DNA from: Microbacterium aerolatum
GTDB taxonomy: Bacteria; Actinomycetota; Actinomycetes; Actinomycetales; Microbacteriaceae
DNA: 64,000 nt
Direction: 5' to 3'
Assembly (NCBI RefSeq): GCF_007988825.1
Contig: NZ_BJUW01000011.1
Location: 30,334 to 94,333 of the forward strand
Every line of letters starts with the position of its first letter. Positions within the stretch are counted from its first letter, which is position 1. The notes beneath the pieces were generated by a model. That model had not been told where the DNA came from. It searched no databases and worked only from the letters and a program-made list of their open reading frames with translations. Position numbers and translations under genes: made by a program. Below, one piece after another: positions 48,120-55,756 of the stretch.

Positions 48120-49295
48120 TCAGGGGTTCAGGACGACCTTGATGCAGCCGTCCTCCTTGCGCTGGAAGGTCGAGTAGAGGCCCGGTGCGTCCTCGAGCGG
48201 AGCGTGATGAGTCGCGAGATCCATGACGCCGATCGGGTCGGCCGGATCCTCCACGAGGGGGAGGAGATCGTCGATCCAGCGCTTCACGTTGCACTGGCCC
48301 ATGCGCAGGCTCAGCTGCTTGTCGAACATCGTCTTCATCGGGAGGACGTCGGCGTCGCCGGCATAGACGCCGCTGAGCGAGACCGTCCCGCCGCGACGCA
48401 CGGCATCGATCGCGGCATACACCGCGGTGAGGCGGTCCACTCCCGCCTTGTCGAGTGCCACCCTCGCCACGGCATCCGGCAGCAGCCCGACAGCCTGCTG
48501 AGCGAACTTCACACCCGGCGCGCCGTGCGCTTCGAGGCCGACGGCATCCACGACCGAGTCCGCACCGCGTCCCTCCGTGAGATCGCGCAGCTCGTCGACG
48601 ATCGTGTCCGTGAGGTCATAGGTGAGGATGCCATGACGCTCGGCCATCGCACGACGCTCCGGCACCGGATCCACTGCGAGCACGCGGTATCCGCGGTGCA
48701 CGCCGATGCGCGACGCGAGCTGTCCCACCGGTCCGAGCCCGAGAACCGCGAGGGTGCCTCCCTCCGGGACCTGTGCATACTCCACGCCCTGCCACGCCGT
48801 CGGCAGGATGTCGCTGAGGTATAGATAGCGATCGTCGGGAAGTTCACGTCCCACCCGAACGTGGTTGTAGTCGGCCAGCGGCACGCGAAGATACTCGGCC
48901 TGTCCGCCCGGGACCTGACCGTAGAGCTTCGTGTACCCGAAGAGCGCCGCGCCGCTGCCGTACTCGCGCACCTGGGTGGTCTCGCACTGGGACTGCAGAC
49001 CGCGGCGGCACATGAAGCAGTGGCCGCAGGAGATGTTGAACGGGATGACCACCCGATCTCCGACGGCGAGCTCGGCGACCTCGGAGCCGACCTCCACGAC
49101 CTCGCCCATGGGCTCGTGGCCGAGGATGTCGCCGCGATCGAGGAACGGTCCCAGCAACTCGTAGAGGTGCAGATCCGAGCCGCAGATCGCCGATGACGTC
49201 ACGCGGATGATCGCATCCGTCGGCTCCTCGATCCTCGGATCCTCGACCTCGTCGACTCGGACATCGCGCTTTCCCTGCCAGGTGAGTGCCTTCAT
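48120..49295 (-). CDS. zinc-dependent alcohol dehydrogenase (formaldehyde-dehydrogenase-like)
   Basis: 391 residues. Catalytic zinc ligands in SAICGSDLHLYE and GDILGHEPMGEVVEVG, structural zinc site GHCFMCRRGLQSQC, and the Rossmann motif LAVLGLGPVGQLASRIG. The length and GSDLHLYEL fit the glutathione-independent formaldehyde dehydrogenase-like group, which oxidises alcohols/aldehydes with NAD. GAGGGTGA lies before the ATG. First gene of a run with the acidic peptide and dehalogenase-like genes. Confidence 0.9.
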   Translation of the reverse strand: MKALTWQGKRDVRVDEVEDPRIEEPTDAIIRVTSSAICGSDLHLYELLGPFLDRGDILGHEPMGEVVEVGSEVAELAVGDRVVIPFNISCGHCFMCRRGLQSQCETTQVREYGSGAALFGYTKLYGQVPGGQAEYLRVPLADYNHVRVGRELPDDRYLYLSDILPTAWQGVEYAQVPEGGTLAVLGLGPVGQLASRIGVHRGYRVLAVDPVPERRAMAERHGILTYDLTDTIVDELRDLTEGRGADSVVDAVGLEAHGAPGVKFAQQAVGLLPDAVARVALDKAGVDRLTAVYAAIDAVRRGGTVSLSGVYAGDADVLPMKTMFDKQLSLRMGQCNVKRWIDDLLPLVEDPADPIGVMDLATHHAPLEDAPGLYSTFQRKEDGCIKVVLNP

Positions 49296-49432
49296 GCGTT
49301 CACCCTCGCTCACACCATCGGCTGACCGAACCGGGTTGACAAACCACGAGCGGTGTCCAAGGACGCGGTGTCAAGGGGAGTGCTGCGGAGGTCGCGACGC
49401 GGCACACTCGTCTGGAGAGCGAGGAGAGCACG

Positions 49433-50431
49433 ATGACGGCTGAAGAAACCGCCAAGCCCCACACGCCGATGGCGGTCGAGGGCCGGTCCTGGAAGTTCGC
49501 GGTGCGTCGTACGCTGCGTGCGTTCGGAGCCGACCAGTGCACCGACGTCGCTGCAAGCCTGACGTTCTACGCCGTTCTCGCCCTCGTCCCCGCCGCGATG
49601 GTCTCCTTCTCGGCACTGAGCCTGCTCGGCCGCGGCGAGGAGACCGGGCGCATCGTGATCGATGTCGTGCACGCCTGGGCGCCGGATGCCTCGACCGCGG
49701 CGTTGCAGGATGCCGTCTCGCAGATCGCCGAAGCGCGGTTGTCGGGCATCCTCCTCGTCTTCGCGCTCGCCCTGACCCTGTGGGCGGTCGCGCGCTACGT
49801 GGCCGCTCTCGGCCGCGGAATGAACCGCCTCTACGGTGTCGCCGAGGGCCGTATCCTCTGGCGACTCAAGGTAGGGCAGCTCCTGATCGCGCTGGTCATC
49901 ATCGTGTGCACCGCTCTGGTCGCGGCACTTCTGACCGTCTCCGGTGGCGTCGCCGAAGCCGTCGGAGAGTCGCTGGGCCTCGGGGAGACCGCTCTGTTCG
50001 TCTGGCGGATCGTGCGCTGGCCGCTGCTGGCTGCGGTTGTGGTGTTCCTGCTCGCGTTCCTCTACTACTTCGCTCCGAACGTGAAGCCGACAGGCTTCCG
50101 CTGGATGAGCCTCGGTGCCGCCGTGGCCCTGGTCGTCCTGCTGCTCGCGTCGCTCGGCTTCTGGCTTTACGTGTCGAACCTCGCGGACTATGACCGCATC
50201 TACGGAGCGTTCGCCGGCGTCATCATCTTCGGGTTGTGGCTGTGGATCGCGAACATGGCGATCCTGGTGGGCGCGGAGTTCGACGCGGAGGTGGAGCGCG
50301 TGCGACAGCTGCAGGCGGGAATCCCCGCCGAGACCCAGGTGCAGGTACCGCTGCGAGATGCCCGCCGCATCGCGAAGGACGTGCGGCGCGACCGCAAGGA
50401 AGAGGCACAGGCCAGGCGGATCCGGCGCTGA
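49433..50431 (+). CDS. YihY/BrkB family inner membrane protein
   Basis: 332 residues with six membrane helices. Typical family features: CTDVAASLTFYAVLALVPAA near residue 40, GILLVFALALTLWAVARYVA, ALGRGMNRLYGV, and FGLWLWIANMAILVGAEFDAE. Formerly called ribonuclease BN by error; the real function is unknown, possibly transport or envelope stability. The C-terminal 40 residues are basic and cytoplasmic. GAGGAG lies 5 nt before the ATG. Confidence 0.92.
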   Translation: MTAEETAKPHTPMAVEGRSWKFAVRRTLRAFGADQCTDVAASLTFYAVLALVPAAMVSFSALSLLGRGEETGRIVIDVVHAWAPDASTAALQDAVSQIAEARLSGILLVFALALTLWAVARYVAALGRGMNRLYGVAEGRILWRLKVGQLLIALVIIVCTALVAALLTVSGGVAEAVGESLGLGETALFVWRIVRWPLLAAVVVFLLAFLYYFAPNVKPTGFRWMSLGAAVALVVLLLASLGFWLYVSNLADYDRIYGAFAGVIIFGLWLWIANMAILVGAEFDAEVERVRQLQAGIPAETQVQVPLRDARRIAKDVRRDRKEEAQARRIRR

Positions 50432-50486
50432 CGGGCGGTTGTCAAGCCCTGTGCCCGCTGGTGCGGCTGGTCGCTATATTCGCACG

Positions 50487-51848
50487 ATGACCGACGACTC
50501 TCAGGCCCCGTCCCGCCTGCGCCGCGCCATCACCGGACCGCTGCTGTTCGCGTTCATCCTCGGTGACGTCCTGGGCGCCGGGATCTACGCGCTGATGGGC
50601 GTGCTCTCCGCTGAGGTCGGCGGGATGCTGTGGGCGCCGCTCCTGCTCGCGCTGCTGCTGGCGCTGCTGACCGCTGGATCCTACGCGGAGCTCGTGACGA
50701 AGTACCCGCGTGCCGGGGGAGCGGCGGTGTTCGCCGAACGCGCGTTCCACAGCCGCATCGTGTCGTTCCTCGTCGGCTTCAGCATGATGGCCGCCGGAGT
50801 CGTCAGTGCCGCCGGACTCGCGATCGCCTTCGCGGGCCAGTACCTGCAGACATTCTTCGCACTGCCGGTGATCCCGGTCGCCATGCTCTTCCTGCTGATC
50901 GTGGCGGCGCTCAATGCCCGCGGCATCCGGGAATCGATGGGCGCGAACCTCGTCATGACCGCGATCGAGGTCAGCGGACTGGTGATCGTCATCGTCGTCG
51001 TCGCAATGTTCGTCGCCGGCGGTGGCGGCGACGTGTCACGCGTCACCCAGGCTCCGGAGGGGACGAGCGTCGCGGTCGCCGTTCTCGGCGGCGCGATCAT
51101 CGCCTACTACTCGTTCGTCGGATTCGAGACCTCCGCCAACGTGATCGAGGAGGTGAAGAACCCGACCAAGATGTACCCGAAGGCTCTGTTCGCCGCACTC
51201 ATCACGGCCGGGGTCGTCTACGTCCTGGTCGGACTCGCCAGCTCGATCGCGCTTCCGCCGGAGGAACTGGAGGATTCCACCGGGCCGCTGCTCGCGGTGG
51301 TCGAGGCGACCGGGATCGGCGTTCCCTCGTGGCTGTTCAGCCTGATCGCCCTCATCGCCGTGGCGAATGGCGCGCTCCTGACGATGATCATGGCCAGCCG
51401 CCTCGCGTACGGGATGGCCGAGCAGGGGTTGCTGCCCGACGTTCTCGCGCGTGTGCTGCCGCGCCGGAAGACACCGTGGGTCGCGATCGTCGCCACCACT
51501 GTCGTCGCGATGCTGCTCACCCTCATCGGTGACCTCGCGACCCTGGCCGAGACCGTCGTCCTGCTGCTGCTTTTCGTGTTCATGAGCGCCAACGTCTCGG
51601 TGCTCGTGCTGCGCCGCGACCGGGTGGAGCACGAGCACTTCCGCGTGTGGACGTTCGTTCCAGTGCTCGGCATCGCGTCGTGCATCCTGCTGCTCACCCA
51701 GCAGCGTCCGATGGTGTGGCTGTTCGGGGCGATCCTGCTGGCCGTGGGGTTCGTCCTCTACCTGCTCGCGCAGTGGGGACGCCGCCGGAACAAGGACGTC
51801 AGCGCGCCGGATCTGCCTCGTCAGGAAGACGATCTGACGGCACGATGA
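50487..51848 (+). CDS. APC family amino-acid/polyamine permease
   Basis: 453 residues, 12 membrane helices. The first helix holds FILGDVLGAGIYALMG, the substrate-backbone-binding GxG motif of amino-acid transporters; SFVGFETSANVIEEVKNP in helix 6 and ASRLAYGMAEQGLLPDVLA are also family features. The substrate is unknown. TATATT, 6 nt and then ATG mark a leaderless start. Its last 50 nt overlap the convergent CDF gene. Confidence 0.92.
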   Translation: MTDDSQAPSRLRRAITGPLLFAFILGDVLGAGIYALMGVLSAEVGGMLWAPLLLALLLALLTAGSYAELVTKYPRAGGAAVFAERAFHSRIVSFLVGFSMMAAGVVSAAGLAIAFAGQYLQTFFALPVIPVAMLFLLIVAALNARGIRESMGANLVMTAIEVSGLVIVIVVVAMFVAGGGGDVSRVTQAPEGTSVAVAVLGGAIIAYYSFVGFETSANVIEEVKNPTKMYPKALFAALITAGVVYVLVGLASSIALPPEELEDSTGPLLAVVEATGIGVPSWLFSLIALIAVANGALLTMIMASRLAYGMAEQGLLPDVLARVLPRRKTPWVAIVATTVVAMLLTLIGDLATLAETVVLLLLFVFMSANVSVLVLRRDRVEHEHFRVWTFVPVLGIASCILLLTQQRPMVWLFGAILLAVGFVLYLLAQWGRRRNKDVSAPDLPRQEDDLTAR

Positions 51849-52776
51849 CGACATCCTGGACCTTCCAGTCCATGGCGGCGATGCTCTCGGATGCCTGATC
51901 GACCTGCTTGAGCGTCACCCGGCGCCTGCGCGGAACGACGAACGCCTCGACATGGAAGACATGCCCCTCATCGCGCATGCGCACAGCGGCGTCGGCCACC
52001 CACGGCAACCTCCGCAGCATATGGACGATCTCGGATGCCAGCGGGTGCGGCTCCTTGTTGTCGTAGGTGGTCGCGCGCTGATCCATGAGATCGACGACGG
52101 CCGCTTTCGTGTTGCGGAAGCCGTCGAGGATGATGCCGAGCGAGATGAACAGCGCGGCAACGCCGTCGAGCCACCACAGGCCGACGCCGATTCCGAGGAC
52201 GCCGATGATCGAAGCGGCATTGGTGTGCCAGTCCGCCTTCGCCATGTCGGCGTCGGTGTAGAGCAGCTTGTTGTGCAGCACAGGGGCGAGCTTCTTCTTC
52301 GCCGGTCCGTAGATGAACACCGGACCGATGACGATGGGAACCATGACGGCGACCATCAGCCATCCGAGCCAGATCGTCTGCCCGAACAGCTGCACCGTAC
52401 CGATCGTCGGATGTTCCGCCGCGACCAGACCTGACACCGCTTCGAACGCGAGGTTGAGGCCCACGACGAGCAGGGCGACCCCGGCGACGAGATGTCCGAC
52501 GCCCATCGCCCGGTGCATCCCGTACGGATGCTTCCTGTCGGGACGGCGGCGCACGAAGATCAGCGCGATGAGGAACGCGACCTGCGGAATGAGGGAGAGC
52601 ATGTCCTCGATCCACGCCGTGCGCATCGCCTGCGAGTTGCCGACGACGAATGCCACCACGATGATCGTGCAGATTGTGTAGCCGATCGTGAACCACTCCC
52701 AGAAGATGGCCTTCTTCAGCGCATCCTTCTGCTCCTGCGGAAGGTCGGCGCGACCGAACTGGTGGATGGCGGTCAT
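51799..52776 (-). CDS. cation diffusion facilitator family transporter
   Basis: 325 residues. Six membrane helices, then a cytoplasmic ferredoxin-like domain (HPLASEIVHMLRRLPWVADA, GHVFHVEAFVVP). Family features include FVRRRPDRKHPYGMHRAMGVGHL and the metal-site helix DADMAKADWHTNAASIIG; the usual HxxxD in helix 2 is altered to WIEDMLSL, so the metal (zinc, iron or manganese) is unclear. It overlaps the upstream lipoprotein gene by 4 nt (ATGA). Confidence 0.88.
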   Translation of the reverse strand: MTAIHQFGRADLPQEQKDALKKAIFWEWFTIGYTICTIIVVAFVVGNSQAMRTAWIEDMLSLIPQVAFLIALIFVRRRPDRKHPYGMHRAMGVGHLVAGVALLVVGLNLAFEAVSGLVAAEHPTIGTVQLFGQTIWLGWLMVAVMVPIVIGPVFIYGPAKKKLAPVLHNKLLYTDADMAKADWHTNAASIIGVLGIGVGLWWLDGVAALFISLGIILDGFRNTKAAVVDLMDQRATTYDNKEPHPLASEIVHMLRRLPWVADAAVRMRDEGHVFHVEAFVVPRRRRVTLKQVDQASESIAAMDWKVQDVVIVPSDRLPDEADPAR

Positions 52777-53285
52777 GATCCGACCTCCTCGTCGAGGAAT
52801 GCTTCGAGCTCGGAGAGGAACGCATTCTCGCCGAGAGGCACGAGGAACACGAGGCTGCGCCCGTCGGCGCCCTCGATGCTCTTGTAGCCCCGGGTGACGC
52901 CGGCGCGGTCGCTCCACGGGGTCTGATCCGTGAAACCGCCGATCGCCAGATCCAGGTCGCCGGCCTCGAGCCCGCCGACCAGCGTCTCCTCAGCGCCGAC
53001 GGTCCATTCGATGCGCGCGTCGATCGATGCGGCGAACTCCTCGGTGAGATCGACGAGCGGCCCGGTCGGCTCCGGACCGCTGTCGTTCACAAGGCCCGGC
53101 TCGGGCGAGACCCCCACACGCATCGTCCCGCCTGTCACGGAATCCAGCGTGCCGTCCGGGTCGGTCGGCACGGTGAGGCCGCACGCCGAGACGAGCACTG
53201 CGACGAATGCGAGCATGACGGCGGCAGCCGTGGCCCTGAGGCGGGCACGCAGATCGCCGCGTTTCCGCGGGGTGATCGTGGTCAT
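52773..53285 (-). CDS. short solute-binding-protein-like lipoprotein
   Basis: 170 residues. Signal peptide with lipobox LVSAC (Cys35). The body begins TMRVGVSPEPGLVND and contains LTEEFAASIDARIEWTV, LVGGLEAGDLDLAIGGFTDQ and SDRAGVTRGYKS, like the first lobe of amino-acid-type binding proteins (SBP_bac_3), which are normally about 230-250 residues after the signal. It lacks most of the second lobe. It is translationally coupled to the CDF gene, so it may serve metal export or sensing. Confidence 0.75.
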   Translation of the reverse strand: MTTITPRKRGDLRARLRATAAAVMLAFVAVLVSACGLTVPTDPDGTLDSVTGGTMRVGVSPEPGLVNDSGPEPTGPLVDLTEEFAASIDARIEWTVGAEETLVGGLEAGDLDLAIGGFTDQTPWSDRAGVTRGYKSIEGADGRSLVFLVPLGENAFLSELEAFLDEEVGS

Positions 53286-53420
53286 GAGAGCAGTGTGCCT
53301 CCGCGTCGTCGACGCGGCAACACGCTTGACCCCCGACCCCATCGCGGGTATGGCATTCGGAGCATGAATCCTGGGCTAATCTCCGAGATAGGCACCCGCA
53401 TCGGAGAAGGAGTGAGCAGG

Positions 53421-54365
53421 ATGCTGTCCACACTGCGCTTCGAGTCGAAAGACGTCACGCGCGTCGAAGAGACCTGGAAGCAGTTCGTCCCGTCGGCGGT
53501 GCTCCAGAACGTCGACCCTCAGCGTTTCCGCTTCGAGTGGCGCTCGGCGGAACTCGCGGACATGTCGGTGGTGGAGTACGCGCTCGCCGCAGACATCCGT
53601 TCCGTGGTCGAACCGGAGGACCAGCTTCTGGTCTGCCGGGTTGAGTCGGAACACGTCGAGCTCGGTTCCGGGCACGTCGACATCGACGGCAGTCGTCCGT
53701 GGTTGACCGAGGGCCGCCAGGTATGGGGGCGGTGGGAGGACGACGCGAAGGTCCGGGCGCTGATCTTCGACCGCGTGGCGGCGCAGACGCTCGCGCGGCG
53801 CATGAGCGGGAACGACGCGTATCGCGTCCGGATCACGGGCCTGGCACCGACCGGCCGGAGCGCCGCCGAACAATGGGAGCGATCCTTCGCGTACCTCTCG
53901 GCGTCGTTCGCACAGGCGGGGCCCGAGGACGAGCTGATCCTCGCCGGACTTCGACGGCACGCCCTGTGGGTGACGCTCACATCGTTCGAGACCGGATTCC
54001 GCGAGGCGCTCGAAGGCGCGGTGCAGCTGCGCCCCGCGACGACAACTCTGCGCAGGGCGATCGACTTCATCGACGAGAACGCACACCACCCCATCACGAT
54101 CGACGACATCGCGAGCGCCGTGCACATGTCCACGCGGGGGTTGCAGTACGCGTTCCGCCGCTCGCTGGACACGACGCCGGCCGACCAGCTCCGCAGGGCG
54201 CGGCTGGACGGCGCTCATCGGGAGCTGCTGCACGGCCGCGCCGAGACGGTCGGCCAGGTCGCGCGGCGCTGGGGTTTCGCGCATCCCTCCCGGTTCGCCG
54301 CTGCCTACCGGCTGGCGTACGGCGTCGCGCCGTCCGCGACTCTGCGTCGCGGAAGGGATGACTGA
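53421..54365 (+). CDS. AraC family transcriptional regulator
   Basis: 314 residues. C-terminal AraC DNA-binding domain (about 210-312): HHPITIDDIASAVHMSTRGLQYAFRR and GQVARRWGFAHPSRFAAAYRLAYGV, two helix-turn-helix motifs. The N-terminal 200 residues are of the AraC-binding-like type (TFERVAAQTLA-like region), ligand unknown. Earlier ATG at 53364 is possible; 53421 is preferred because AAGGAG lies 8 nt before it. Divergent from the lipoprotein-CDF operon, which it may regulate. Confidence 0.85.
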   Translation: MLSTLRFESKDVTRVEETWKQFVPSAVLQNVDPQRFRFEWRSAELADMSVVEYALAADIRSVVEPEDQLLVCRVESEHVELGSGHVDIDGSRPWLTEGRQVWGRWEDDAKVRALIFDRVAAQTLARRMSGNDAYRVRITGLAPTGRSAAEQWERSFAYLSASFAQAGPEDELILAGLRRHALWVTLTSFETGFREALEGAVQLRPATTTLRRAIDFIDENAHHPITIDDIASAVHMSTRGLQYAFRRSLDTTPADQLRRARLDGAHRELLHGRAETVGQVARRWGFAHPSRFAAAYRLAYGVAPSATLRRGRDD

Positions 54366-54511
54366 GCGCGCACTGGTTGTGCGCAGGATGCACCCGCATC
54401 GCGCCCAGGTCGGTGCCCTCGGTTCTGGTCGATTAGATTCATGAGTGGCGCAGGGCCCCTTCGGGCCGGCAGATGTGCAGCGCCGTTGGACTGTGAGGAG
54501 AGCCACGAGAC

Positions 54512-54826
54512 ATGGGGAGCCTCTACTACGGCGATTCCGCCGAACCGATCAACATCGAGGACCGCGCGCTGGCGCATCTCAAGATCGTCATCGCGACCAA
54601 GTTGCGGCGCAACGAGAGCTTCACGCTCTCATGGCGTCACCCGGATGCCGACGACAGCGGCCGCAGCACGATCTGGCTGCACCCGTCGATCCCGCTGCGC
54701 TTCGTCTTCGATTCGCCCGAGGCGCCGGCGATCAGTCGACAGTGGGTCGAGGACCTGGCGAACTCCGCGAGCTCCAGCGGGGGAGTGACGCTCGTCGACG
54801 AGCACGTCGAAGCGGCTACGGCCTAG
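54512..54826 (+). CDS. small conserved Microbacteriaceae protein (DUF7882-like)
   Basis: 104 residues. MGSLYYGDSAEPINIEDRAL and HLKIVIATKLRRNESFTLSW define a small family that is sometimes named ATP-dependent DNA ligase by mistake; no ligase motif (KxDG) is present. IWLHPSIPLRFVFDSPEAPA follows. Possibly a stress or cell-envelope protein; function unknown. The stop overlaps the convergent small ORF by 11 nt. Confidence 0.7.
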   Translation: MGSLYYGDSAEPINIEDRALAHLKIVIATKLRRNESFTLSWRHPDADDSGRSTIWLHPSIPLRFVFDSPEAPAISRQWVEDLANSASSSGGVTLVDEHVEAATA

Positions 54827-55043
54827 GTTTACCCGGACCCACCCCGGGCTCGTCGTTCATCTCCGAGGTGTCGGGGATCTCGGCGTCGTCATCGGGGTCG
54901 ATGCGCACGGCATCCGCCGAGCCCGAGTCCGCGCCGGCCCGCCCTGCGGGCACCTGCTCGGTCTCCTGATTCTCGTCGGTGTCGTCGGCCGGTGCTTTGT
55001 CGACCCCGGGAGGGCGCATGCCCTGATCCTCGATGCCGCTCAC
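54816..55043 (-). CDS. small acidic disordered protein (second of a pair)
   Basis: 75 residues, hydrophilic, rich in Asp, Glu, Gly and Pro (KAPADDTDENQETEQVPAGR). The start overlaps the stop of the preceding ORF by 4 nt (ATGA), which supports translation of both as an operon. No family known. Confidence 0.5.
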   Translation of the reverse strand: MSGIEDQGMRPPGVDKAPADDTDENQETEQVPAGRAGADSGSADAVRIDPDDDAEIPDTSEMNDEPGVGPGKPRP

Positions 55044-55243
55044 AGCGTGTCTCCGTCGCTGTCCGCGCCGGAGGCCAGCCGGTCCGCGTCCGCGCTGTCG
55101 ATCTGAGCGTCATCGACGTCGGGATCCACGGTGCGCTCGCCATCCTCTTCCACGGTCGGATCGATTCCGGGCTCGGCGGTGCCGTCTGCTGCGACGCGAT
55201 CGTCGTCGGGAAGCGGCACGGGGGGAATGAGTGGATTCGACAT
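55040..55243 (-). CDS. small acidic disordered protein (first of a pair)
   Basis: 67 residues, MSNPLIPPVPLPDDDRVAAD at the start, then Asp/Glu-rich. CGAAAGG lies 8 nt before the ATG. Coupled to the following small acidic ORF. The composition is like the 76-residue protein at 47863-48093; function unknown. Confidence 0.5.
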   Translation of the reverse strand: MSNPLIPPVPLPDDDRVAADGTAEPGIDPTVEEDGERTVDPDVDDAQIDSADADRLASGADSDGDTL

Positions 55244-55356
55244 GGCTCAACCTTTCGTCGTTTCCGGGATGCTAAGGCGCAGCGCCCCGAAACTCAGACC
55301 CGGTTGACCTCGCCGATGGCGCGGGTTATAGGGTTCTCGACTTCTAGACTGAGCGC

Positions 55357-55737
55357 GTGGATCTGATCGACACTTTCGCCCTGGTGGGGGAGGTCGTGTC
55401 GTGGATCGGACTGGGATTCGGCATCCCGCTCCTCGTCATCGCCGGCATGATCGCGCTCGCGGAAGGCCGCTGGGATCGTGTCGACATCGCGGTCATCGAG
55501 CGCGCAGACGAGACGATCGTGCGCTGGTTCGCCGGCGGCGACTTCCATGAGCGGCCGCTTGCACCTCGCGAAGACATCGGGGACGGCTGGCATCGAGGAT
55601 ACGTGAGCGCCCGCAACCCGGGTCACGCCCGCGTGAATCCTCCGGTGCTGCGCAGGCTCTTCACCACCCTCGGCGTTGTCTTCGCCGGGATCGGCGCCAT
55701 CGGGTTCGTCGTATCGATGATCCCCGCGTTCGTCTGA
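55357..55737 (+). CDS. small membrane protein, two TM segments
   Basis: 126 residues. Membrane helices at about 14-36 and 101-124 flank a soluble loop (RWDRVDIAVIERADETIVRW, VSARNPGHARVNPPV). Function unknown. The GTG follows TAGACT by 6 nt, a leaderless arrangement. It runs convergent with the MMPL gene, 19 nt apart. Confidence 0.65.
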   Translation: MDLIDTFALVGEVVSWIGLGFGIPLLVIAGMIALAEGRWDRVDIAVIERADETIVRWFAGGDFHERPLAPREDIGDGWHRGYVSARNPGHARVNPPVLRRLFTTLGVVFAGIGAIGFVVSMIPAFV

Positions 55738-55756
55738 CCGGCGGCGCCCCTGTCGC

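Noticed and set aside
54512..54826. ATP-dependent DNA ligase
   Set aside because: The product is 104 residues and lacks the KxDG nucleotidyl-lysine motif; the name is a database artefact for this family.
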